A DNA stretch of 23,116 nt, taken from positions 1 through 23,116 of the forward strand of contig DVLY01000004.1 in the NCBI GenBank assembly GCA_018715295.1. Reading direction: 5' to 3'. A program made the position numbers and the translations under genes. Each line of letters begins with the position of its first letter. Positions within the stretch are counted from its first letter, which is position 1. The stretch is from Candidatus Merdimorpha stercoravium. GTDB lineage: Bacteria; Bacteroidota; Bacteroidia; Flavobacteriales; UBA1820. Shown piece by piece: positions 1-6,845 of the stretch. The notes under the pieces are model-generated. The model ran no database searches. It was given only the letters and a program-made list of their open reading frames with translations, and had not been told where the DNA came from.

Positions 1-24
1 AGCCGGAAAAACTTCTCCCCGCTG

Positions 25-55
25 TTGCCCGACAACGCCCCGTGCCGTACCTTTG
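25..55 (+). promoter_or_regulatory. Bacteroidetes-type promoter for the ThrE-like pair
   Basis: TACCTTTG at 48-55 matches the Bacteroidetes -7 consensus TAnnTTTG. TTG at 25-27 lies 20 bp upstream, the usual spacing for the -33 element. Transcription would begin around 60, giving a leader of about 55 nt before the GTG at 116. The only earlier usable start codon, TTG at 53, lies inside the -7 box and so cannot be the real start. Confidence 0.6.
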
Positions 56-115
56 CGCCGACGAAACGAGCTCCTGCAAGGACAAGCTCTCTTTTTTCTT
101 TTTTCGAAAAAAATC

Positions 116-886
116 GTGGAACGGTACAAGGAAATCTCGGACCTGCTGCTCGAACTGGCCACCACCCTGACGGCCTGCGGTTCGCACACATCCCGCATCG
201 TGCGCAATGTCAATCGCGCTGCGCAGTGCTTCGGATGCTCCACCGACATCACCCTGTTCCAAAAAAACATCACCATGACCCTGCGGGACAACCGCGACGG
301 AGAAATCCGCCTGACGGCCGTCAAAAAGATTACCCCGCGCCCCATCGACTTCCGCATCGTCTCCTCGATCAGTTCCCTGACCTGGTACGCGTACGACAAC
401 CTGATCTCGATCGAGGAATTCCGCCGCCGATTCGACGAAATCGTCCATCGCCCCCGGTATTCCACCCTGCCCGTTACGCTACTGGTGGGAATAGCCAACG
501 CCTGCTTTTGCCGGATCTTTACCGGCGATCTCCCGGCCATGCTGCTGGTACTGGCGGGAACGCTCGTCGGATTTTCCGCCCGCAGCTACCTGACCCGCCA
601 GAGGACGAACGCGCTGGTGGTTTTCATCATCAGTGCCTTCCTCTCCTCGTTTGTCGTGGGAGCAGCCGTCCAACTGGGTGTGCCGACCCAAACGGCACAC
701 ATCGCCATCGGGTCGAGCGTACTGTTCCTCATACCCGGCGTGCCGCTGATGAACGGCGTAATCGACGTTCTGGAAGGACACGTGCTGGCGGGTGTCTCGC
801 GCCTGATCACCGCCACCGTATCGATCGTGTGCATCACCATCGGTCTTTCGATAAGTCTTCTGTTATTGGGCATCAACGAACTATGA
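116..886 (+). CDS. Threonine/serine exporter family protein, N-terminal (ThrE/DUF1212) half
   Basis: Predicted 256-residue inner-membrane protein. Its first ~110 residues are soluble and resemble the ThrE cytosolic domain (start MERYKEISDLLLELATTLTACGSHTSRIV, given in part: ERYKEISDLL, then CGSHTSRIVRN). About five hydrophobic segments follow, with a proline-glycine element (FLIPGVPLMNG) typical of the family. In Corynebacterium ThrE the two halves are fused; in Bacteroidetes they are usually separate genes, and here the second half begins at 883 with an ATGA overlap. The family exports threonine and serine by proton-coupled antiport; the substrate here is inferred. The GTG at 116 was chosen because the only earlier candidate, TTG at 53, overlaps the promoter. 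The frame is open to the window edge, so an off-window start is possible but less likely. Confidence 0.82.
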   Translation: MERYKEISDLLLELATTLTACGSHTSRIVRNVNRAAQCFGCSTDITLFQKNITMTLRDNRDGEIRLTAVKKITPRPIDFRIVSSISSLTWYAYDNLISIEEFRRRFDEIVHRPRYSTLPVTLLVGIANACFCRIFTGDLPAMLLVLAGTLVGFSARSYLTRQRTNALVVFIISAFLSSFVVGAAVQLGVPTQTAHIAIGSSVLFLIPGVPLMNGVIDVLEGHVLAGVSRLITATVSIVCITIGLSISLLLLGINEL

Positions 887-1389
887 ATCTTCTGACGGAA
901 ATCGCTCTGGACGGACTTCTCTCGGCTGTAGCTGCAGCCGGATTTGCCGTCATCTCCAACCCGCCGCGGAAGGCCGTTTACCTCTCGGCGCTGCTGGCGG
1001 CCATCGGACATTCGCTACGCTATTTCCTGATCCAGACCACCGAGATAGACATCGTAACGGCTACCGTCATCGCCACCTTTACCATCGGGATGATGACCAT
1101 CTTCTTTGCCAAACTGATCCACTGCCCGCCGGAAGTCTTTTCCTTTCCTTCGCTCCTGCCGATGATCCCCGGGATGTATGCCTACAAGACCTTCATGTCA
1201 CTGATGTACTTCATCCGGGCCGACGACCCCTCGACCATGCAAGCCGCCATGCTCGAAATCCTTCACAACGGTGCCCTGACCGTATCCATCCTCTTTGCGC
1301 TGGTACTGGGAGTTTCCTTGCCGCTTTTCATTTTCCATCGGCAATCGTTCCTGATGACGCGCATCATGCACAACCGGCACCGCGCCTGA
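883..1389 (+). CDS. Threonine/serine exporter family protein, C-terminal (ThrE_2/DUF3815) half
   Basis: A 168-residue membrane protein with about five hydrophobic segments. It matches the small ThrE_2 partner by size, by the SLLPMIPGMYAYK element (a PGxxxY motif repeated in this superfamily) and by position. Its ATG overlaps the stop of the upstream ThrE half by 4 nt, so the two are translationally coupled and probably form one transporter. The start begins MNLLTEIALDG, which gives a clean N-terminal membrane segment; reading further upstream in this frame only gives an out-of-frame shadow of the first gene. It converges on the DUF1634 gene with only 18 bp between stops and no visible terminator hairpin. 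Confidence 0.8.
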   Translation: MNLLTEIALDGLLSAVAAAGFAVISNPPRKAVYLSALLAAIGHSLRYFLIQTTEIDIVTATVIATFTIGMMTIFFAKLIHCPPEVFSFPSLLPMIPGMYAYKTFMSLMYFIRADDPSTMQAAMLEILHNGALTVSILFALVLGVSLPLFIFHRQSFLMTRIMHNRHRA

Positions 1390-1407
1390 AAAAGCAAGTC
1401 GGGAGCC

Positions 1408-1806
1408 TTACCCCACCACCCCGCCGAGCATATTGAGCAGGATGATCGCAAAAACGATGCAGGTGATCGCCACGTACAGGTAGTCCCGCTCGAAAAGAAA
1501 AGCGAAAATCGAAAACAATACGCGCAACACCGGAGTAGCCAGCAGCACGACTACCCCTGTCTGGACGATAGCCAAAGGTTCCAAGGCTTTCAGCCCCATC
1601 CAGATACCGGAGAGGCTGCGGTACATCGGCGGAGCCCCCTCGAAAGTGGAAAAATCGGCCTGCGTCCCGCCGTAGCGCACCACGTACAACACGCCCCCCA
1701 CCAGACAAATGGCGCAAGCCGTCAATACGCCCACACGCAACATATACCCTATCGCCAATTCCATCGCGCGCGGGGATGAGGCGATACCTTTTATCGGATT
1801 TTTCAT
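1408..1806 (-). CDS. DUF1634 family membrane protein, partner of the TauE/SafE permease
   Basis: A 132-residue protein with three predicted membrane helices (about residues 19-43, 78-98 and 106-130). Size, topology and position match the DUF1634 family, which regularly sits next to TauE/SafE permeases. Its start codon overlaps the tauE stop (ATGA at 1803-1806), so the two are translationally coupled and probably form a two-component transporter. No catalytic motif is visible. The biochemical role of DUF1634 is unknown to me; a small stabilising or gating subunit is only a guess. Confidence 0.75.
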   Translation of the reverse strand: MKNPIKGIASSPRAMELAIGYMLRVGVLTACAICLVGGVLYVVRYGGTQADFSTFEGAPPMYRSLSGIWMGLKALEPLAIVQTGVVVLLATPVLRVLFSIFAFLFERDYLYVAITCIVFAIILLNMLGGVVG

Positions 1807-2642
1807 AGCTTGCCCGAGATTCCGTTGTAAATCATTTCCAAAGCCACGGCTGTGATCACCACGCTGAACAGGATGCGCAAAGAGCGCACCTTGGCGCGCA
1901 TCAACACCTTCGAACCCACGAACGCCCCGATGAGCACCCCCACCACGATGGGCATGGCGATCACCGGGTCGATGTATCCGCGCTGAAGATACACCACCGC
2001 GCTGGCCGCCGCCGTTACCCCGATCATGAAGTTGCTGGTGGTGGTAGACACCTTGAAGGGAACTTTCATCGCCATGTCCATCGCCACGACTTTCAGTGCG
2101 CCCGATCCGATGCCCAGCAACCCGGAAGTGATCCCAGCTACGGTCATCATCAGGTAGCCGCCCACCACGTTGCGGACTTTGTAGAACACCGTTCCCTCGG
2201 GTGTGGGGTAAGAACCGTTGAGGCGCAAGGCCGTAGCCAGAGGGCTGTCTTTCTGTCCCGAAGTATCATGCTCGACATGCTTGCGCAGGGACATCACCGC
2301 CGAGAAGATGAGCATGATCCCGAAGAGCACCGCCACCACCGTAGTGGGCGTGTACACCGCGATCAAGGCCCCCAGGACCGCACCGGTAGTGGTACCGATC
2401 TCCAGGAACATCCCGATCCGCACATTGGTAATGCCCTCGCGGATATAGGCCGAAGCCGCCCCCGAGGAATTGGCGATCGAGGAGACCAGCGCCGCACCGA
2501 CCGCATAGCGAATGTCCACTCCCAGCGCCAAAGTCAGCAGCGGAATGACCACCATCCCGCCTCCCAAGCCCGTGAGCGAGCCCAGGAAGCCGGCCAGGAC
2601 AGCCCCCAGGAGAAGAATCGCGATAAAAAGGGAAACATCCAT
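1803..2642 (-). CDS. TauE/SafE family sulfite/organosulfur-type permease
   Basis: A 279-residue polytopic membrane protein. The N-terminal helix contains the family signature GxLTGLGGGxVVIPLL (residues about 21-36), followed by VGAALVSSIANSS. A second copy of the glycine signature, GITSGLLGIGSGALKVVAM, begins the second half. This duplicated architecture defines TauE/SafE (DUF81) permeases. The family moves anions such as sulfite, sulfoacetate or taurine-derived products; the substrate here cannot be read from sequence. The start was set at MDVSLF because the 31 codons upstream have no membrane or family character and run through a promoter-like box at 2667-2674. Nothing nearby indicates sulfur metabolism. 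Confidence 0.85.
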   Translation of the reverse strand: MDVSLFIAILLLGAVLAGFLGSLTGLGGGMVVIPLLTLALGVDIRYAVGAALVSSIANSSGAASAYIREGITNVRIGMFLEIGTTTGAVLGALIAVYTPTTVVAVLFGIMLIFSAVMSLRKHVEHDTSGQKDSPLATALRLNGSYPTPEGTVFYKVRNVVGGYLMMTVAGITSGLLGIGSGALKVVAMDMAMKVPFKVSTTTSNFMIGVTAAASAVVYLQRGYIDPVIAMPIVVGVLIGAFVGSKVLMRAKVRSLRILFSVVITAVALEMIYNGISGKL

Positions 2643-2666
2643 ACGCTTATCCGTTGAAAACCGGCG

Positions 2667-2674
2667 CAAAGGTA
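2667..2674 (-). promoter_or_regulatory. -7 promoter box upstream of tauE-DUF1634
   Basis: CAAAGGTA on the plus strand reads TACCTTTG on the coding strand, a full match to TAnnTTTG, about 25 nt upstream of the tauE ATG. No convincing -33 TTTG lies at the expected distance. The box sits in the 44-bp gap after hemW and suggests tauE-DUF1634 can be transcribed independently. Confidence 0.4.
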
Positions 2675-2686
2675 CGCAAAAACCGG

Positions 2687-3820
2687 TCAATCCACTTCGA
2701 AAAGCCCGGCCGAAATCCCGTCGGTGAAAAACCAACCCGCCCGTGTAACGCGCAGCGCCCCATCGACCACCTCGAGCTGCCCCGCCTCCAGAAAAGGCCG
2801 CGCATCGTCCAGGAGCCTCCGGAAGGAGTCCTCCCCGAATTGCCGGGCAAACGGATCGAGGACAAGCCCCTCGCCGGTACGCAAAGCCGTCATCACCGTC
2901 TCGTTGCGCCGATCGCGTGGGGAAAGCACCTCCTGTTCAAACGGCACATCGCCCCCCGTCCCTCCTGCGAGGTAGCGACCCACCGAGGCCACATTCCACC
3001 GGCGTATCCGATCTCCATCGAACGAATGCGCCGAGGGGCCTACCCCCAGGTACGGTGCTCCCGACCAATACGCACTGTTGTGCCGGGATCGGGCGCCGGG
3101 ACGAGCGAAATTGGACACCTCGTAACGCGAATAACCCGCCCGCTCCAGCGCATCCACCACCTGAAAATACTGCCGGGAAGCCATCTCGTCGTCCGCCGCC
3201 GACATCCGTCCCCGGGCAATGCCCACATCCCATGCCGTACCGGCCTCCCGGGTAAGCGCATACGCGGAAATATGTTCCACCCCCAGGCTCACCGCCGTCT
3301 CGATCTCCCGTCCGAGAGCCGCATCGCTACGACCCGGCACGCCATAGATCAAGTCGAGGGAAATCCGGGAAAAGCCGGCCTGGGACAAGGTCTCGACTGC
3401 CCGAACCGCCTCCGAGCCGCTATGCCGACGCCCCATAAAGGCCAGAGCCGCATCGTCGAACGACTGCACGCCCACCGAGAGCCGATTGATCCCCACCGAG
3501 CGCCACGCCCGGGCTTTTTCTTCGGTGATGTCTTCAGGGTTGGCCTCCAGGGTGATCTCCGCCTGGGGGGAAAGGGAAAAACAACGGGCGGCCCGCTCGA
3601 GCAGGAAAGCGATGTCTCGCACCGAAAGCAGCGAAGGCGTCCCTCCGCCGAAATAAACAGTACGCAGCTGGCAGTCTTTCCAGCCGGGCGCGCGAAAGGA
3701 AAGCTCGGCCGCCATCGCCTCGACCATGCGCGCGCGGGAACGAAGGTCGGCCACGGAAAAGAAATTGCAGTACACGCATTTGCGCCTGCAAAAAGGGATA
3801 TGGAAATAGATACCGCCCAT
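2687..3820 (-). CDS. hemW: Radical SAM family heme chaperone HemW
   Basis: A 377-residue cytosolic radical-SAM protein. The start reads GIYFHIPFC, and the CxxxCxxC cluster motif is at Cys11/Cys15/Cys18. The HNSAYW motif is the HNxxYW signature that marks HemW-type proteins, as opposed to the oxygen-independent coproporphyrinogen oxidase HemN. HemW binds heme and delivers it to apo-targets; older annotation often calls it coproporphyrinogen III oxidase-like. The ATG at 3820 was preferred over an in-frame TTG 24 nt upstream because GIYFHIPFC at the extreme N-terminus matches family starts. It lies 167 nt after thiL on the same strand, with a GC-rich hairpin between them, so cotranscription with thiL is uncertain. 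Confidence 0.9.
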   Translation of the reverse strand: MGGIYFHIPFCRRKCVYCNFFSVADLRSRARMVEAMAAELSFRAPGWKDCQLRTVYFGGGTPSLLSVRDIAFLLERAARCFSLSPQAEITLEANPEDITEEKARAWRSVGINRLSVGVQSFDDAALAFMGRRHSGSEAVRAVETLSQAGFSRISLDLIYGVPGRSDAALGREIETAVSLGVEHISAYALTREAGTAWDVGIARGRMSAADDEMASRQYFQVVDALERAGYSRYEVSNFARPGARSRHNSAYWSGAPYLGVGPSAHSFDGDRIRRWNVASVGRYLAGGTGGDVPFEQEVLSPRDRRNETVMTALRTGEGLVLDPFARQFGEDSFRRLLDDARPFLEAGQLEVVDGALRVTRAGWFFTDGISAGLFEVD

Positions 3821-3926
3821 GGTGATGATGCGTTGAAAAGACAAGGGAAAAGATCGCCCGCCGAGACATTCCGAGAGTTCTGAAAAAGGATTCGGAGAAT
3901 CCGTACGGAAGGGGGCTCTTTCCGGC

Positions 3927-3955
3927 CTCCGGCCGGAGCGCCGCTTGCGCGGCGC
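3927..3955. repeat. Paired GC-rich inverted repeats between thiL and hemW
   Basis: Two adjoining palindromes occur. CTCCGGCCGGAG (3927-3938) is a perfect 12-bp palindrome. GCGCCGC/GCGGCGC (3938-3944 and 3949-3955) forms a 7-bp stem with a TTGC loop. There is no T-tract on the minus-strand side, so these are not a standard intrinsic terminator. They may shape processing or partial termination between thiL and hemW. Confidence 0.5.
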
Positions 3956-3987
3956 ATGCTTGGGGGCATCCCGGAAGAGGCAGCCTT

Positions 3988-5049
3988 TTATTCCTGCGCC
4001 TCCTTCTGGAAACTATTCCAACCCTGCGCCTTGAGGTCGATCTCGCTCCCCTCGCGCAGCACCAGGCGGCAAGGCGAACCCGGAGCCGTAATATGCCCCA
4101 CGGGGGTCAGGTTGGGATTGCCCTTGATCTTGTCGTAATCCGCCAGCGGCATGGTAAAGAGCAGTTCGTAATCCTCGCCCCCGGACAAGGCCACCGTCGA
4201 AGCATCCAAGCCGAACTCGTCGGCCGTGGTGAGCGTCTGGGGATCTTTCGGAATCTTGTCCTCGTAGAGGCGAACCCCTACGCCCGACTGATGGCAGATG
4301 TGAAGCATCTCCGAAGAAAGCCCGTCCGAAATATCGATCATCGCCGTAGGACGCACTCCCAAGGCCTCGAGCAAAGGCGGAATATCGCGCCGCGCCTCGG
4401 GTCGCAACTGCCGCTGAACCACATACTGGTACGGTTCGAGATCGGGTTGCCAAGCCGGGTTGGCCTCCCACGTTTTTTTCTCGCGGCGCAAGACCTGAAG
4501 ACCCATGTACGCACCGCCCAAGTCGCCCGTTACCACCACCAGATCGCCCTCTTTGGCACCGTTGCGGCACACTGCGCGCCCTTTCTGCACGTAACCCACC
4601 ACCGTTATCGAAATGACCAGCCCCGAAGTCGAGGACGTGGTATCGCCCCCCACGATATCGACCGAGTAGAGGCTGCCGGCCAGTTTCATCCCCTGGTAGA
4701 GTTCTTCGAGTGCCTCGACCGGGAAACGGTTGGACACCGCCACCGAAACCACTACCTGCTCCGGCACGCCGCACATGGCGTAAATGTCGGACAGATTGAC
4801 GATCACCGATTTGTAGCCCAGGTGTTTCAGCGGAGTGTACGACAAGTCGAAATGCACTCCCTCGACCAACATATCGGACGAGACCAGCACCTGCCTCTGG
4901 CCCGGATCGAGTACCGCCGCGTCGTCGCCCACCCCCCGGAGGGTGGAAGCGTTCACCGGAACGATGTCCCGGGTGAGGTGTTCGATCAAACCGAATTCGC
5001 CCAATTCAGCAATAGGCGTACGCTTTCCTTCTTTCTTGTATTCCAGCAT
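3988..5049 (-). CDS. thiL: Thiamine-monophosphate kinase ThiL
   Basis: A 353-residue enzyme of the PurM/ThiL fold that phosphorylates thiamine monophosphate to thiamine diphosphate, the last step of cofactor synthesis. Visible family motifs are GVGDDAAV near residue 40 (metal/nucleotide-binding aspartates), SSDMLVEGVHFD, IVGGDTTSS, IDISDGLSSE and SGGEDYELLF. Length and motif order fit the family. The ATG at 5049 gives a short basic N-terminal tail before GEFGLIEHL, as expected. It follows rpe by 98 nt; that spacer is strongly purine-rich in the mRNA sense. No TPP riboswitch is recognisable upstream. Confidence 0.93.
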   Translation of the reverse strand: MLEYKKEGKRTPIAELGEFGLIEHLTRDIVPVNASTLRGVGDDAAVLDPGQRQVLVSSDMLVEGVHFDLSYTPLKHLGYKSVIVNLSDIYAMCGVPEQVVVSVAVSNRFPVEALEELYQGMKLAGSLYSVDIVGGDTTSSTSGLVISITVVGYVQKGRAVCRNGAKEGDLVVVTGDLGGAYMGLQVLRREKKTWEANPAWQPDLEPYQYVVQRQLRPEARRDIPPLLEALGVRPTAMIDISDGLSSEMLHICHQSGVGVRLYEDKIPKDPQTLTTADEFGLDASTVALSGGEDYELLFTMPLADYDKIKGNPNLTPVGHITAPGSPCRLVLREGSEIDLKAQGWNSFQKEAQE

Positions 5050-5147
5050 CGAACGTTCGTTTTTCTTTTCCGCTCATTCTTTCTTTTCTCGGGAGTCCCT
5101 CCTCCCCGTCCGGGCAAGCGCGAAGGGCGCCTCTGTTTCCGCGAGCC

Positions 5148-5798
5148 TTATCGGCGTAACGCCTCGATCGCCGCCGAAGGATCGGGATGGGAAAACACGA
5201 AATTGCCCGCCACGAGCATATCGGCCCCTGCCTCAAAAAGACGGGCTGCATTGCGGTCGTTCACCCCGCCGTCCACCTCGATCCGTGCCGAGGAACCCTG
5301 GCGCGCTATCAATTCGCGCAAACGACCCAACTTGGCGTACGTGTTTTCGATGAAAGCCTGCCCGCCGAAACCCGGGTTGACCGACATGAGCAGCACCCAA
5401 TCGACCTCGGCGACAATATCCTCGAGTACCGACACCGGCGTAGCAGGATTGATCGACACCCCGGCGAGCGCACCGGAGGCCTTGATCTGCTGCACCGCGC
5501 GGTGCAAATGGCGCGTCGCCTCCTGGTGTACGGTGAGTATCCGCGCACCCAATTGTACGAACCGGTCGATGTAGCGCTCCGGATCGACGATCATCAGGTG
5601 GACGTCGAGCGGTTTTTCCGCCACGCGGGCGATCGCTTCCACCACCGGCATCCCGTACGAGATGTTCGGGACGAACACCCCGTCCATCACATCGATGTGC
5701 AAGTAGTCGGCCGAGGAAGCATTCATCCGCTGAATGTCGCGTCCCAGGTGGGCAAAATCGGCCGAAAGGAGCGAAGGGGAGATCATTTTTTGTTTCAT
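5148..5798 (-). CDS. rpe: Ribulose-phosphate 3-epimerase
   Basis: A 216-residue TIM-barrel enzyme interconverting ribulose-5-phosphate and xylulose-5-phosphate in the pentose phosphate pathway. Family motifs are SPSLLSADF at the N-terminus, HIDVMDGVFVPN (His34 and Asp36, metal ligand and catalytic acid/base), DVHLMI (His67), MSVNPGFGGQ, and EVDGGVN (Asp176). The ATG at 5798 was chosen over a TTG 9 nt upstream. It is 22 nt downstream of argB and therefore probably cotranscribed with it from the promoter at 6594-6624. Confidence 0.95.
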   Translation of the reverse strand: MKQKMISPSLLSADFAHLGRDIQRMNASSADYLHIDVMDGVFVPNISYGMPVVEAIARVAEKPLDVHLMIVDPERYIDRFVQLGARILTVHQEATRHLHRAVQQIKASGALAGVSINPATPVSVLEDIVAEVDWVLLMSVNPGFGGQAFIENTYAKLGRLRELIARQGSSARIEVDGGVNDRNAARLFEAGADMLVAGNFVFSHPDPSAAIEALRR

Positions 5799-5820
5799 AC
5801 GGTCCAAAGAGGTTGTGGGG

Positions 5821-6588
5821 TCAGGGGACTATTTCGGTATGGGGGACCTGCGGCGAAGCGACGAATGCCGGGGAAGCGATGATGACCTTCTTCACCCCGC
5901 AGCGCAGGGCGGCGAAGGCATTTTCCAACTTGGGCAGCATCCCTCCGGAGACCGTTCCCTCGGCGCGCAGACGCTCGAAAACCGCGGCATCGATCCGGGC
6001 GATGACGCTCGTATCGTCCTCGGGGTCGGAAAGCACCCCGGGTTTCTCGAAGCAAAACACCAGTTCGGTCTCCACCCGAGCGGCCAACGCTTTGGCGATC
6101 TCCGAAGCGACCGTATCGGCGTTCGTATTGAGCAGCGAACCCTGCCCGTCGTGGGTAATGGCGCAAAAAACAGGGGTGAACCCCGCCCGGGACAGCGCCA
6201 GAATACCCTCTGCGTCCACCCGGTCCACATCGCCCACGAATCCGTAGTCCACCTCGCCCGTCGTCCGGCGGTGCGAAAGGATGGCACCGGCATCCGCCCC
6301 GCTCATCCCGATGGCGTTGCAGCCCTGCGCCTGGAGAGCCGCCACGACATTCTTGTTGATCAGTCCGGCATAGACCATGGTAACCACATCGAGGGTCTGC
6401 CGGTCGGTTACCCGTCGTCCGGCGACCATACGGGTCTCGATGCCCAAGGTCTTGGAGAGAGCGGTAGCCAGTTTCCCGCCCCCATGAACCAATACTTTTT
6501 CTCCCGGCATGCGGGCAAAGTCGGCCTCGAAACGAGCGAGTGCCTGCGGATCGTCGATGACGTTTCCGCCTATCTTGATTACTTTCAT
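5821..6588 (-). CDS. argB: Acetylglutamate (or succinylglutamate) kinase ArgB
   Basis: A 255-residue amino-acid kinase, second step of arginine synthesis, phosphorylating N-acylglutamate. It begins MKVIKIGGNV with the nucleotide-binding Lys-Ile-Gly-Gly, followed by VLVHGGGK at about residues 38-45. EVDYGFVGDVDRVD and SGGMLPKLENA match the substrate and ATP-binding segments of ArgB. Whether the acyl group is acetyl or succinyl cannot be read here, and matters because of the ArgF' gene upstream. The start codon is only 5 nt from a strong -7 promoter box, so the transcript would be leaderless or nearly so. It is separated from argF' by a 257-bp spacer with repeats. Confidence 0.94.
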   Translation of the reverse strand: MKVIKIGGNVIDDPQALARFEADFARMPGEKVLVHGGGKLATALSKTLGIETRMVAGRRVTDRQTLDVVTMVYAGLINKNVVAALQAQGCNAIGMSGADAGAILSHRRTTGEVDYGFVGDVDRVDAEGILALSRAGFTPVFCAITHDGQGSLLNTNADTVASEIAKALAARVETELVFCFEKPGVLSDPEDDTSVIARIDAAVFERLRAEGTVSGGMLPKLENAFAALRCGVKKVIIASPAFVASPQVPHTEIVP

Positions 6589-6593
6589 AGGTA

Positions 6594-6624
6594 CAAATGT
6601 AGTGAAAGGCGAGCGCAGAGCCAA
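6594..6624 (-). promoter_or_regulatory. Candidate promoter directly in front of argB
   Basis: On the minus strand TACATTTG (plus coordinates 6594-6601) matches TAnnTTTG. TTG (6622-6624) lies 20 bp upstream, matching the -33 element. The -7 box ends 5 nt before the argB ATG, so transcription would start at or next to the start codon. This makes argB-rpe, perhaps with thiL-hemW, a separate transcription unit from the rest of the arg cluster. Confidence 0.5.
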
Positions 6625-6702
6625 GACGAAAACACCGTTTTCGGATTCGGACCTGCCGAGCCGCCTCCTACATGATCCAAATGCAGGGAAAGACGAGCGC
6701 AG
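6604..6702. repeat. Two 15-bp direct repeats upstream of argB
   Basis: GAAAGGCGAGCGCAG (6604-6618) and GAAAGACGAGCGCAG (6688-6702) differ at one base and lie 84 bp apart. The first sits exactly in the spacer between the -33 and -7 elements of the argB promoter candidate. They may be regulator sites or copies of a dispersed intergenic element. Confidence 0.5.
6627..6643. repeat. Short hairpin upstream of the argB promoter
   Basis: CGAAAAC and GTTTTCG form a perfect 7-bp inverted repeat with an ACC loop, immediately upstream of the -33 element of the argB promoter. No T-tract follows, so an operator or extragenic element is more likely than a terminator. Confidence 0.4.
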
Positions 6703-6748
6703 CGCCCGTGGGCGGAAACACCAATCCCCGCTCCCTCTCCACAGGCAT

Positions 6749-6810
6749 GCGAGCAAGCGAAGCGGCCGTTGGAAAACCCTGGTTTTCCAACGGCCGCTTC
6801 GCTTGCTCGC
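6749..6810. repeat. Perfect 30-bp-arm inverted repeat between argF' and argB
   Basis: The arms at 6749-6778 and 6781-6810 are perfectly complementary over 30 bp, with a 2-nt centre (CT). The left arm begins GCGAGCAAGCGAAGCGG and ends GGAAAACC. A further small hairpin, CCCC-TACC-GGGG, abuts it at 6810-6821. It lies 35 nt downstream of the argF' stop in transcription order. There is no T-tract on either side, so it is not a classic intrinsic terminator. It would form a very stable RNA hairpin or DNA cruciform. Confidence 0.85.
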
Positions 6811-6845
6811 CCCTACCGGGGTCCATTCAGAAAAAAACGCCCCGA

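Noticed and set aside
25..1389. A single 454-codon frame spanning the whole ThrE-like pair.
   Set aside because: Its first 285 codons are an out-of-frame reading of the ThrE half; only the portion from 883 is a real gene.
4950..5147. TPP riboswitch upstream of thiL.
   Set aside because: No THI-box-like conserved segments were recognised; the spacer is just a purine/pyrimidine tract.
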